A stretch of 64,000 nt of DNA from an uncultured Amylibacter sp. GTDB taxonomy: Bacteria; Pseudomonadota; Alphaproteobacteria; Rhodobacterales; Rhodobacteraceae. Where the stretch lies: assembly GCA_959347345.1 (NCBI GenBank), contig OY365738.1, positions 62,001-126,000 on the forward strand, given 5' to 3'. Below the pieces are notes generated by a model. That model made no database searches. It was given only the letters and a program-made list of their open reading frames with translations, and was not told the DNA's origin. Both the position numbers and the translations under genes were made by a program. Numbering within the stretch: position 1 is the first letter of the stretch; each line of letters starts with the position of its first letter. Below are positions 8,320 through 16,900 of the stretch, one piece after another.

Positions 8320-8754
8320 ATGAAAAGCAAAATGATTATTGCCTTGGCGATTTCGTGTTTAATTCTTTTTGTCGGGGGGATTATTCCCGCGCTTATCGTG
8401 CTGGGGATTTTATGTGCGTTGTTAGTCATGGCGAAAATCGCCCCAAAGGATGATTTGGAACTTGCCTTGAAAGCGTTGGAACGGGGCGATTATGAGGCGG
8501 CGTTGAAGGGGCTTTATCCCCTTGCCGAACAGGGCGATGCGACCGCCCAGTTTCATCTGGCGGGGATGTATGGATTGGGGCAGGGTGTCGCGCAGGATTA
8601 TGTCTGCGCCTATATGTGGTATAATTTGGCGGTATTAAATGGTAGCGTGGATGCCGTGGCGGTCAGGGATGAGCTGGCGAAAGTCATGACGGACGAGCAA
8701 ATTATGGACGCACGGCGGTTATCCATGTCGCTATCCATAGGCGCAGAACAATAG
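8320..8754 (+). CDS. Short Sel1-repeat membrane protein (unit 1)
   Basis: A 144-residue protein starting with two hydrophobic stretches (about residues 4-40), followed by one to two Sel1/TPR-like repeats (GDYEAALKGLYPLAEQGDATAQFHLAG). It ends with the tail AYMWYNLAVLNG and a DEQI-type helix shared with the other Sel1 genes next door. The ATG at 8320 is chosen because the hydrophobic N-terminus starts there; another Met lies four codons on. Sel1 repeats mediate protein-protein contacts; no specific role can be assigned. It is the most divergent and shortest member of the local family and differs from the next member in having a membrane anchor instead of a cleavable signal. Confidence 0.75.
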   Translation: MKSKMIIALAISCLILFVGGIIPALIVLGILCALLVMAKIAPKDDLELALKALERGDYEAALKGLYPLAEQGDATAQFHLAGMYGLGQGVAQDYVCAYMWYNLAVLNGSVDAVAVRDELAKVMTDEQIMDARRLSMSLSIGAEQ

Positions 8755-8770
8755 GAAACCCCGTGATACC
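8753..8770 (+). repeat. 18-bp remnant identical to the ccmF start region
   Basis: AGGAAACCCCGTGATACC just after the unit 1 stop is identical to 10771-10788, which contains the ribosome-binding region and GTG start of ccmF. This marks the duplication junction of the Sel1 family: the first copy once ran into ccmF as the last copy still does. Confidence 0.8.
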
Positions 8771-8791
8771 GATGATGCCCTAATCATCGCC

Positions 8792-8820
8792 TTGACGAGG
8801 GGCAGTTTTGCGGGTAAGAG
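8792..8820 (+). promoter_or_regulatory. Predicted sigma70-type promoter, second Sel1 gene
   Basis: TTGACG (8792-8797), 17-base spacer, TAAGAG (8815-8820), near-identical in layout and sequence to 8245-8273. It probably drives the Sel1 genes at 8855 and 9561 and, through the overlap, the ccm genes. Confidence 0.55.
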
Positions 8821-8854
8821 GGTATTAAATAACTTAACAAAGAAAGAGGAAGTT

Positions 8855-9556
8855 ATGAAAAAGATTTTTGCGATATGGGTTGTGTGTGTAGCCGTTATGT
8901 CTGGCGCACCTGCTCTTTCGGCTGATTTTGATAAAGGGATGGAGGCTTATGGAAAGGGTGATTATGCGATTGCTCTGCACGAATTGCGACCTCTTGCTAA
9001 ACAAGGGGATGCATGGGCGCAGTTAATTTTGGGAGCTATGTATGAAAGTGGCGAAGGCGTTCCGCAGGATTACAGGGAAGCTACGAAATGGTACAGCTTA
9101 TCTGCCGAACAGGGGATTGCAAATGCACAAAATAATATGGGGCGGATTTATGACCACGGAAGGGGCGTTCCTGAAGATGATAGCAAAGCGGTAAATTGGT
9201 ACACCCTAGCTGCGGAACAGGGATTTGCAGAGGCTTGGCTTAATCTGGGGCAGATATATAGAAAAGGGGAGGGTATTCCACAAGATTATCAGCAAGCATT
9301 AAAATGGTATAAACTATCCGCCGAGCATGGGGATAAATTCGGGCAGTTTAATTTGGGGGTGATGTATTTTTTTGGAGAAGGGGTTCCTGAAGATTCTATT
9401 CGCGCCCATATGTGGCTGAACCTTGCTGGATTAAATGGGCTTGAAAAAAGCGCAAAAGCAAAAGATGTACTTGCAAAAGAAATGACATTCACGCAAATAG
9501 TAGAAGCGGCAAAAATGGCAAAAGAGTGTAAAGCCAAAGATTATAAAGATTGCTGA
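8855..9556 (+). CDS. Secreted Sel1-repeat protein (unit 2)
   Basis: A 233-residue protein with a clear cleavable signal peptide (MKKIFAIWVVCVAVMSGAPALSA), so periplasmic. About five Sel1 repeats follow (pattern A-AQ-NLG-IY--G-GVP-D---A-KWY-LAAEQG). The tail is AHMWLNLAGLNG plus a KEMTFTQIVEA helix. The ATG at 8855 has a good AAAGAGGAA ribosome-binding site; the frame upstream to 8792 crosses the promoter. Its mature N-terminus (FDKGMEAYGKGDYAIALHEL) matches the internal junction of the following gene. Sel1 proteins are scaffolds in signalling or envelope processes; the position before ccmF suggests nothing certain. Confidence 0.85.
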   Translation: MKKIFAIWVVCVAVMSGAPALSADFDKGMEAYGKGDYAIALHELRPLAKQGDAWAQLILGAMYESGEGVPQDYREATKWYSLSAEQGIANAQNNMGRIYDHGRGVPEDDSKAVNWYTLAAEQGFAEAWLNLGQIYRKGEGIPQDYQQALKWYKLSAEHGDKFGQFNLGVMYFFGEGVPEDSIRAHMWLNLAGLNGLEKSAKAKDVLAKEMTFTQIVEAAKMAKECKAKDYKDC

Positions 9557-9560
9557 TTCT

Positions 9561-10784
9561 GTGATTTATGAAGAAGGGCAAGTTATTCCAGAAAACTGTT
9601 TAGAGGTATTAAAATTACACAGACTCGCCGCCGAGCAAGGGTCTGCGGAAGCACAATGTAGTCTTGGCAAATTTTATCTTGATGGGCGACTTATCCCAGC
9701 AGACCCGATGAGGGCGCATAAATGGTTGTTGCTATCCGCCGAGCAAGGATATGCGGACGGGCAATATGAATTGGGTTTATTGATTCATAGGTCGGGTCAA
9801 CTAACTGAAGAAGATAAAAAAGATCCTACACAAGCATATCAAATTTCTTTACAATGGCTTAACCTTGCAATACAAGCTGGACACTCAAAGGCACAGTTCG
9901 CTCTGGGAAAGATGTATGAAAAAGGGAAAGGTCCTCCAAAAGATATTAAGAAGGCGATAGAGTTGTATAAGCTATCTGCTTTGCAGAAAAATGCAGATGC
10001 ACAACATAGTCTAGGAAATATATACCACTACGGAGCTGAATATATCAAAAAAGATAATTTTAATGCTTATATGTGGTTTAGCCTCTCCGCTTCAAATGGT
10101 CATAAACATGGAATACGGATGAGAAACCGTGCAGAAGGTGATATAACTCCAGAGCAAATAGCAAAAGCACAAAGAACAGTGCGAAAAAATATAAAAAAAC
10201 CTCCCAACGGTTTTGACCCATTAGATTTTATTGTGCGCGGGGATGGGGTAAAAAAGCGTGATTTAGATAAAGGCATGAAGGCTTTTAAAAAACGCGATTA
10301 TTCAACCGCCTTTAATGAATGGCAACCACGTGCAGAACGGGGCGAGGCAAAAGCACTGGCTTGGTTAGGTTCAATGTATAAAAGAGGGCTTGGCGTTTCA
10401 AAGAATTATTCAGAGGCGTTAAGATTGTTTTGTTTAGCTGTCGAGCAGGGACATGCGGATGGGCAAGCTAAGCTGGCAGAGATGTATTGCAAAGGGCTTG
10501 GGGTTACAATAGACTTTAAAAAGGCGGCTGAATTATTTAGTCTAGCCAGCAAACAAGGGCATCCAAAGGCACAAGCCAATCTTGGGATAATGTATGTCAA
10601 GGGCGAAGGTGTTCCGCAGGATTATGTTATGGCTTATGTATTTTCTGACGTTAGTATATCAAATGGCTATAAAAAGGGTGCAGAATTAAGAGACGATATT
10701 GCAGAATACATGACCCCTGAACAGATAGCAGAGGCACAAGAATTATCAACGTCTCTCTCTATTCTAAAAAAGGAAACCCCGTGA
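9561..10784 (+). CDS. Fused/truncated Sel1-repeat protein (units 3 and 4)
   Basis: A 407-residue frame beginning with GTG at 9561, in the middle of a Sel1 repeat (IYEEGQVIPEN is the second half of a unit) and without a signal peptide. It contains two end-to-end Sel1 proteins. Unit 3 closes with AYMWFSLSASNG and the EQIAKAQ helix at about residue 205. Unit 4 follows from about 232 with LDKGMKAFKKRDYSTAF, the mature N-terminus of unit 2 without its signal. It starts 4 bases after the unit 2 stop in another frame, and the open frame upstream of the GTG reads plausibly (ADSVIYEEG), so this may be the frameshifted remainder of a longer gene. Export is doubtful. Its TGA stop overlaps the ccmF GTG start. 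Confidence 0.65.
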   Translation: MIYEEGQVIPENCLEVLKLHRLAAEQGSAEAQCSLGKFYLDGRLIPADPMRAHKWLLLSAEQGYADGQYELGLLIHRSGQLTEEDKKDPTQAYQISLQWLNLAIQAGHSKAQFALGKMYEKGKGPPKDIKKAIELYKLSALQKNADAQHSLGNIYHYGAEYIKKDNFNAYMWFSLSASNGHKHGIRMRNRAEGDITPEQIAKAQRTVRKNIKKPPNGFDPLDFIVRGDGVKKRDLDKGMKAFKKRDYSTAFNEWQPRAERGEAKALAWLGSMYKRGLGVSKNYSEALRLFCLAVEQGHADGQAKLAEMYCKGLGVTIDFKKAAELFSLASKQGHPKAQANLGIMYVKGEGVPQDYVMAYVFSDVSISNGYKKGAELRDDIAEYMTPEQIAEAQELSTSLSILKKETP

Positions 10785-12775
10785 TACCCGAACTTGGACA
10801 CTTTGCTTTAATAATCGCGCTGGCACTGGCGATTGTGCAGGGCGTAGCCCCGTTTATCACCGCCCGAGCGACAGGCGTATCCATAACCCGCACCTGCGCC
10901 ATCACCCAAGCCCTGCTTATCACGGGTGCCTTCGCCGCGTTAATGCACGGCTTTATCACCAGTGATTTCAGCCTTTACAATGTCGCCGCGAACTCCCATT
11001 CCTCCAAACCGATGATTTACAAAATCGCGGCAACTTGGGGTAGCCATGAGGGTTCATTACTGCTCTGGGTGCTTATTTTAGCGATATTCGGGGCGGGGGT
11101 AGCATTGCGCACCCGTGCAACCCCCGATTTCACCGCCCGCGTTTTATCCGTGCAAGCGTGGATAACAACCGCTTTTTTATTATTTTTATTGCTGGGTTCT
11201 AACCCGTTTTTACGGCTAGACCCCGCGCCGATTGACGGCAACGATTTAAACCCTTTATTGCAAGATATCGGGCTGGTTTTACACCCGCCATTATTATATT
11301 TGGGCTATGTCGGATTTTCAATCGTGTTTTCTTTCGCCATAGCCGCCTTGCTGGACGGGCGGATTGACGCGGGCTGGGCGCGGATGGTGCGCCCGTGGAT
11401 TTTAATCGCGTGGGTGTGTTTAACGGCTGGCATCTCACTGGGTAGTTGGTGGGCGTATTATGAGCTGGGGTGGGGCGGCTGGTGGTTCTGGGATCCCGTG
11501 GAAAACGTATCATTCATGCCGTGGTTATTGGGCACGGCTCTGCTGCATTCTGCGATAGTCATGGAGCGACGCGATGCGTTCCGTGCATGGACTTTATTGT
11601 TGGCGATATTAACGTTTTCGCTGTCGTTATTCGGCACTTTTATCGTGCGTTCGGGCGTTTTAACCTCCGTACATGCCTTTGCGTTAGACCCCGAAAGGGG
11701 CGTTTATTTACTGGCGTTAATGGGTATAGCCACGGGTGGGGCGTTAATTTTATTCGCCATCCGTGCGCCGTTATTAACCCAAAGCGGAGTCTTTGCCCCG
11801 ATAAGCCGTGAAACGGGGTTAATGCTGAATAATTTGTTTTTAATGACCGCCACTTTGACCGTGTTTTTCGGCACGGTTTATCCGTTGGTTTTAGAGGCTG
11901 TGGTTGGTGAAAAAATCTCTGTCGGGCCGCCGTTTTTTAATAAAAGTTTTGTGCCGATTTGTTTGCCCTTAATTATTTTAATGGGGATTGGGCCGTTTTT
12001 ATCATGGAAACGGGCGGATATGGGGGCGGTATTGGCGCGGTTAAAAGGCGTGTTTTTCCTGTCCGTTATCGCGGTTTTGGCTCTGTGGTATTGGCGTACC
12101 GAAGGGCCGCTTTTGGCGGTGTTATCCATGGGCGCGGGGGTGTGGTTGTTCTTTGCCACCTGCGCCGAATTCGCGCGAAAAGTCCGCCTGTTTGATGCGG
12201 ATTTCGCGGGTTTGGGTGCGCGGATGCGTAGGTTGCCTCGTGCCGCATACGGGATGAGTTTGGCGCATTTGGGCATGGCGATTTGCATTTTCGGCTTTGT
12301 CGGATCAAGTGCGTGGAAACAGGACGCAACCGTTTTCGCCAATGATAGCGTGCGTTTGGCGGGGTTTGAGCTGCGTATGACCGGGCTGGTGGAGTCCCGT
12401 GCCTATAATTATATCAGCCAAACTGGGACGGTGGATGTTTATAAAAACGGCGTGCGGGTGACGGTTTTATATCCCGAACGGCGGTTTTATTTGGTGGCGG
12501 AATCGACGACCACGGAATCGGATATTTACCAGCATATATTGGGGGATTTATATGTGTCTATTAGTGAATCCTCTGGCAGCGAATCCTCTGGCACGGGGAG
12601 CCGATGGATTTTGCGGGTGTCCTATCATCCTCTGGTGAATTTTATTTGGTTCGGGGCGGGGATTTTGGTGCTGGGCGGGCTGGTATCTCTGGGCGATAGA
12701 CGGTTGCGAATTGGCGCACCTGCGGGTAAGATAACGGGTAAAATAAAGGGTAAAATAAAAGGGGCAAAGTCATGA
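10781..12775 (+). CDS. ccmF: Cytochrome c maturation haem lyase subunit CcmF
   Basis: A 664-residue polytopic inner-membrane protein with the tryptophan-rich haem-handling motif WGGWWFWDPVENVSFMPW (about residues 229-246), many hydrophobic helices and the CcmF C-terminal periplasmic region. With CcmH it ligates haem from holo-CcmE to apocytochrome c in the periplasm. Length is normal for the family. The start is GTG at 10781, embedded in the preceding Sel1 stop as GTGA, so translation is probably coupled. The stop overlaps the ccmG ATG (ATGA). ccmA-E are not in the window. Confidence 0.95.
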   Translation: MIPELGHFALIIALALAIVQGVAPFITARATGVSITRTCAITQALLITGAFAALMHGFITSDFSLYNVAANSHSSKPMIYKIAATWGSHEGSLLLWVLILAIFGAGVALRTRATPDFTARVLSVQAWITTAFLLFLLLGSNPFLRLDPAPIDGNDLNPLLQDIGLVLHPPLLYLGYVGFSIVFSFAIAALLDGRIDAGWARMVRPWILIAWVCLTAGISLGSWWAYYELGWGGWWFWDPVENVSFMPWLLGTALLHSAIVMERRDAFRAWTLLLAILTFSLSLFGTFIVRSGVLTSVHAFALDPERGVYLLALMGIATGGALILFAIRAPLLTQSGVFAPISRETGLMLNNLFLMTATLTVFFGTVYPLVLEAVVGEKISVGPPFFNKSFVPICLPLIILMGIGPFLSWKRADMGAVLARLKGVFFLSVIAVLALWYWRTEGPLLAVLSMGAGVWLFFATCAEFARKVRLFDADFAGLGARMRRLPRAAYGMSLAHLGMAICIFGFVGSSAWKQDATVFANDSVRLAGFELRMTGLVESRAYNYISQTGTVDVYKNGVRVTVLYPERRFYLVAESTTTESDIYQHILGDLYVSISESSGSESSGTGSRWILRVSYHPLVNFIWFGAGILVLGGLVSLGDRRLRIGAPAGKITGKIKGKIKGAKS

Positions 12776-13392
12776 GGATTGCGGTTTTTTGTATCCCCAT
12801 TGCGGTGGTTTTTATTCTGGTCGGGGTGCTGTTTTGGGCGTTGAATGGGGGCAGAGACCCCAGCGTGGTGCCCTCCGTTATGGTTGGCAAACCCGTGCCT
12901 ATGTTTGATTTAGTTGGGTTTAATCTTGAGGAAATTGGCGGGCAGGGTGAGGGCTTGATTGAGGGCTTAAATTCAGGCGATTTTTTAATTAAAAATAATA
13001 CGCAAAATAATATAAATAATAATATTCAGGTTTTGAATTTCTTTGCCTCTTGGTGTGTGCCGTGTCGCGCGGAACATGGGCAACTTGTTCTGCTGGCAGA
13101 GCAATATGGCTTTATTCTTTACGGTATAAATTACAAGGACAAGGTGGCGGATGCGAGGGCTTGGTTGGGGGAACTCGGCAATCCCTATGACAAAATCGGC
13201 GTGGATATCGATGGGCGTGTTGCTATTGATTTTGGGCTTACGGGTGTGCCAGAGACCTTTATTATCAACGCCAAAGGCGTTATTTTGCACCACCATCGCG
13301 GACCCATCGTTGGGAAAACGGCGGTAGGGAATTTTAGGCGGGCGTTGGTCGCTGCCTTCAAATCCGCACAAGATCAAGCGGAGCAAAAGTAA
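12772..13392 (+). CDS. ccmG: Periplasmic thioredoxin-like CcmG/DsbE
   Basis: A 206-residue membrane-anchored thiol reductant for apocytochrome c. One N-terminal transmembrane helix (residues 4-24) is followed by the PxFDLVGF strand. The active site WCVPC (C95, C98) and the cis-proline region LTGVPETFIIN are intact. An Asn-rich insertion (about residues 69-85, coded by an AT-rich stretch at 12979-13025) lies between the anchor region and the catalytic strand and looks like a local low-complexity expansion. Overlaps ccmF by four bases and shares its last base with the ccmH ATG (TAATG). Confidence 0.93.
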   Translation: MRIAVFCIPIAVVFILVGVLFWALNGGRDPSVVPSVMVGKPVPMFDLVGFNLEEIGGQGEGLIEGLNSGDFLIKNNTQNNINNNIQVLNFFASWCVPCRAEHGQLVLLAEQYGFILYGINYKDKVADARAWLGELGNPYDKIGVDIDGRVAIDFGLTGVPETFIINAKGVILHHHRGPIVGKTAVGNFRRALVAAFKSAQDQAEQK

Positions 13393-13874
13393 TGAGAATA
13401 ATAAATAATAAATTATTTTTTGCATTTTTAATCTGCGTATTTTGCGCGGGCTTAACGAACATATCCCTTGCCGTAGAACCAGATGAGATTTTATCGAACG
13501 CGGGATTGGAGGCTCGCGCCCGTGCGCTATCGGCCAACCTGCGATGCACGGTTTGCCAGAATGAATCGATAGATTCCTCGGGTGCGTCCTTGGCAAAAGA
13601 CCTGCGAGTTTTGGTAAGAACGCGGTTGCTTGCGGGCGATAGCGACCAGCAGGTTTATGATTATATAGTCGCGCGGTACGGTGCCTATGTGCTGTTTTCC
13701 CCGCCGTTAAATCGGGCGACTTTGGCGTTATGGGCTATGCCTTTTGTGATTTTATTGGCGGGTTTGGGTGCGGTTTTTATGTATCTCCGCCGCCGTGTGG
13801 GACAGCAGGTTGCGCCCCTAACCGCCCGTGAAGAAAAGGCTTTGGCGGAAATAATAAAGGATGCAGAAAAATGA
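13392..13874 (+). CDS. ccmH: Cytochrome c maturation protein CcmH (CcmL-type)
   Basis: A 160-residue protein with a signal peptide (cleavage near residue 27) and a periplasmic LRCTVCQ motif (C52, C55), which binds and reduces the apocytochrome CXXCH thiols for haem attachment with CcmF. One transmembrane helix near residues 115-135 anchors the C-terminus. This is the short form; the TPR part is the separate downstream ccmI. Translationally coupled on both sides (TAATG upstream, ATGA downstream). Confidence 0.95.
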   Translation: MRIINNKLFFAFLICVFCAGLTNISLAVEPDEILSNAGLEARARALSANLRCTVCQNESIDSSGASLAKDLRVLVRTRLLAGDSDQQVYDYIVARYGAYVLFSPPLNRATLALWAMPFVILLAGLGAVFMYLRRRVGQQVAPLTAREEKALAEIIKDAEK

Positions 13875-14608
13875 TTTTTATGATGATTTTAATACTCGGC
13901 TTTGTTATGGTCGCACTGGTTTTGGCGGTGCGGGGGGCGGGGACTCGCACCTCCGCGCCCTCTCGCAAAGACCACATGTTGGGTATTTATCAAGACCAAA
14001 TGTCAGAGATTGACCGTGACCTTAACATCGGTTTGATTGACGCACAGGCGGCCATTTCGGCAAAGATTGAAATAAAACGCAGGATGCTTGCGGTGAAAGA
14101 CCAAACCAGCGGGCAGGGGGGGCTTGCCACTGCCCCCGCGTTAATTTTCATCCTTTTATTTATTCCTGTTTTTGCCTTTGGCATGTATTTTCAAATCGGC
14201 GCACCGCAGATTCCCAGCCAACCGATAGCCAGCAGGCAAGCCGAAATCGCCCAACTCACCGCCATTACGCAGAGTGCGGGGCGACTGCAAGCCAGCCTTG
14301 AATCCGCCCCCGATGGCGGGGATATTAAGGACTGGTTGCTTTTGGCGCAAATCTATACCAGCTTGGGTGATTATGGGTTGGTGGCAAGGGCTTTGGACGC
14401 GGTTGTAAAGGGGTTTGAAAACGGTGATTTTGGCACGGATATTACCGATGAAGCTCGCGCACAAATCCTCGCCAATTATGCAGAGGCTTTGATTCGCAGT
14501 ACCAATGGCGGTGTGTCAACCGAAATAAAAAAAGCCTTAAACGCGGCGATAGAATTTGACCCCAATAACACCAAGGCTTTGCATTATTTAAATAATTTAA
14601 ATAATTAA
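13871..14608 (+). CDS. ccmI: Cytochrome c maturation protein CcmI (TPR)
   Basis: A 245-residue protein with an N-terminal transmembrane helix, the CcmI-type charged loop (YQDQMSEIDRDLNIGLIDAQ) and a second helix around residues 80-98. A TPR-like periplasmic domain (DWLLLAQIYTSLGDYGLVARALDAV) presents apocytochrome c to the haem lyase. The tail ends NNLNN. Its TAA lies in a TTAA palindrome that also gives the stop of the convergent reductase gene, so the two genes overlap by four bases at their 3' ends. Confidence 0.88.
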   Translation: MIFMMILILGFVMVALVLAVRGAGTRTSAPSRKDHMLGIYQDQMSEIDRDLNIGLIDAQAAISAKIEIKRRMLAVKDQTSGQGGLATAPALIFILLFIPVFAFGMYFQIGAPQIPSQPIASRQAEIAQLTAITQSAGRLQASLESAPDGGDIKDWLLLAQIYTSLGDYGLVARALDAVVKGFENGDFGTDITDEARAQILANYAEALIRSTNGGVSTEIKKALNAAIEFDPNNTKALHYLNNLNN

Positions 14609-16704
14609 CGTGCCTTTGCCAAAGCATCCAACACCGCCTCTGGCGTTAGAATCTCAGACAGCACAATTCCCCGTGGCGCACCTTTGCCATAAACGATATT
14701 AAACGGAATGCCCGCCCGACCATGCGTTTGCAAATAAGCCAAAATATCCGCATCAGGGCGCGTCCAATCCGCCTTTAATATGGAAACTCCGCTTTGTTGC
14801 AAGGCGGCTTTTACCTCGGTTTTATTCAACACCAGCCGTTTATTCGCTTGGCAACTTAAACACCAATCGGCGGTCACATCAACAAACACCACCTGCCCAT
14901 CGGCAACCAATGGGGCTATATCCTCATAGGCAAATTCCTGCCAATCCAACGCACCCGCCGCAGCCTCCCCACGCGGGGCAACCCCATCCACCGATAAAAA
15001 CGCGGGCAACATAACCGCCACAATCAACGGCGCAAAGCCCAAAGCCCAACCGCGCCGATTATACAAAATCTGCCCCAACCCCAACGCACACAGGGCAAAC
15101 ACACCCAGCGCGGCATACAGGCTATGCACTGCCATTAAAACCGACCCCAGCCACAGGGCGGTCAGCAATAAAAACCCGCCCAAGATATATTTCACCCAAA
15201 CCATCCACGGACCGGGCTTTGGCAAGGCTTTGATAACCGATGGCACAATGGCTATCACGATATAAGGCATCGCCAACCCCGCCCCAAGAGCCGTGAAAAT
15301 CACCATAATATCCAACGCAGACCCGCTCAGCGCAAACGCCACTGCCGTTCCCAAAAACGGCGCAGAGCAAGGCGTAGCCAACAGCGCCGCAAACATCCCC
15401 GTTGCGAAATCGCCCGCCAGCCCGCGTGTTTTATTATTCGCCATTTGCGTGTTTAACGTATGCGGAAGGTTAATGTGAAACAAGCCAAACAAATTGGCAG
15501 AAAAGCCCAAAATAACCAGAATAAGAAACGCCAGAAAGTATGGATTTTGAAATTGTATGCCCCAACCGATGGAATAACCCAGCGTTTTCAGCCCAATCAA
15601 TCCCACCGCCAAAAGCCACATAAACGCCATAACCCCAAGCGCACAGGCGATAAAACTAATGCGAATACGGGGCAGAGATTTATCCTGTGCGGATAAGGCC
15701 GAAGCCAGTTTTATAGATAAAACGGGCAAAACACAGGGCATGATGTTTAGGATAAGCCCGCCCAGCAGGGCAAACAGGCTCATCCATAAAATCGTTGTGA
15801 GATTGATTCCATTGCCCGTAATCAGGGTTGGCGTGATTTTCACACCCGCATCAAAACTGGCACTTATGATATTATCCACCAGAGTCAAACGCAAATCATT
15901 CGGCTCGCCGTCTTCTTTTAATTGGGGGAAAACCGCGACCAGCCGTTTGCGATCATTGGAAAAAACCAGTGATGGAGGGTCAAAGGTACTACTACCCAAT
16001 TCGGCAAACACATCAGGGTTTTGCATCGGTTCTTCGGACAGGAACTCGGCAATATAACGATAGTTATCCGCGTCAAAATTCACCGCAGCAAGGCGGATTT
16101 CGGTTTCATCATTCAGGGGGGGGACTCGCGCCGCAGCCTCCGCAATATACAGGGCGGACTCCGCGTCAATCGAGCCGTTATTGCCGACCGTATCCATGGC
16201 TATGGATTTGTTAAAATCCAACCTTAAATTAAATATTTCGGGAATACACACGTCCGAGCAGACCAGCAATTCTACCTGTGCATGCAGGGAAGTCGGTGCA
16301 CCCGCCTCTGCCAAACTGACATGCAGGGGAAACGTCACCGAATCGGAATAGCCATAGTTTTCAATATCAAAGGCGCGGAATCGCTCGGGCGCAGGCCATT
16401 GGAACTCCACATCGGCAAGGTTTTCCGAACCATGCCAATAAATCACGGGTGCCAATCCAGCCTGCCCAGGGGTGCGCCAATAGGTTTTCCAACCCTCCTG
16501 TAAATCAACTTTTAATGCCACGGATAGGGTGGTTTGTTCGGGTTCTATCGTGTTTTGCGCACTGATGAGCCGTGCTGATAAGGCGAAAGATTCATAGGGC
16601 TCGGATTGCTCTGCCGTGGCGATGGCAGGGGTGATAATCGGCGTGATGGCAAGCAAAACCAGCCAAATAAGGCGAATAATGGGGGTTTTCACAAGATGTT
16701 TCAT
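14605..16704 (-). CDS. DsbD/ScsB-type thiol:disulfide interchange membrane protein
   Basis: About 699 residues. An N-terminal signal peptide (LVLLAITPIITPAIA) is followed by a periplasmic domain with VCSDVC. The central membrane domain, with about eight helices, carries the two buried redox cysteines (IMPCVLPVLSIK and ATPCSAPFLGT), and the C-terminal thioredoxin domain has the active site DWCLSCQ. It carries electrons from cytoplasmic thioredoxin to periplasmic partners. The N-domain with WKTYWRTPGQAGLAP resembles ScsB rather than classical DsbD. A GTG at 16716 would add four residues; the ATG at 16704 is preferred. It is divergent from a ScsC-like gene, a natural partner, and converges on the ccm genes, whose CcmG also needs reduction. 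Confidence 0.88.
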   Translation of the reverse strand: MKHLVKTPIIRLIWLVLLAITPIITPAIATAEQSEPYESFALSARLISAQNTIEPEQTTLSVALKVDLQEGWKTYWRTPGQAGLAPVIYWHGSENLADVEFQWPAPERFRAFDIENYGYSDSVTFPLHVSLAEAGAPTSLHAQVELLVCSDVCIPEIFNLRLDFNKSIAMDTVGNNGSIDAESALYIAEAAARVPPLNDETEIRLAAVNFDADNYRYIAEFLSEEPMQNPDVFAELGSSTFDPPSLVFSNDRKRLVAVFPQLKEDGEPNDLRLTLVDNIISASFDAGVKITPTLITGNGINLTTILWMSLFALLGGLILNIMPCVLPVLSIKLASALSAQDKSLPRIRISFIACALGVMAFMWLLAVGLIGLKTLGYSIGWGIQFQNPYFLAFLILVILGFSANLFGLFHINLPHTLNTQMANNKTRGLAGDFATGMFAALLATPCSAPFLGTAVAFALSGSALDIMVIFTALGAGLAMPYIVIAIVPSVIKALPKPGPWMVWVKYILGGFLLLTALWLGSVLMAVHSLYAALGVFALCALGLGQILYNRRGWALGFAPLIVAVMLPAFLSVDGVAPRGEAAAGALDWQEFAYEDIAPLVADGQVVFVDVTADWCLSCQANKRLVLNKTEVKAALQQSGVSILKADWTRPDADILAYLQTHGRAGIPFNIVYGKGAPRGIVLSEILTPEAVLDALAKAR

Positions 16705-16900
16705 GGCGATGGACACTCTCTATTTATGCGTTTTCGGGGTGGATTTACCTATATTTATTATATTTTCACCCTAATTGGCAAGACTTTAATGCTCTCTTTT
16801 TAACACATTCGTGTGTAGCACAAAATAAACCCTTGCTATTTCACCCGCAATAGTGTTTTATCAAGGTTCAAATTACACCTAGATAAAAGGATTAGGTATC

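Noticed and set aside
8181..8429. N-terminal extension of the sialic acid synthase to 8429
   Set aside because: The extra 83 residues have no family resemblance and cross the promoter of the opposing Sel1 gene.
16705..16900. Promoters in the divergent ScsB/ScsC-like intergenic region
   Set aside because: Several AT-rich boxes exist on both strands but none has a good -35/-10 pair with normal spacing, so no promoter is called.
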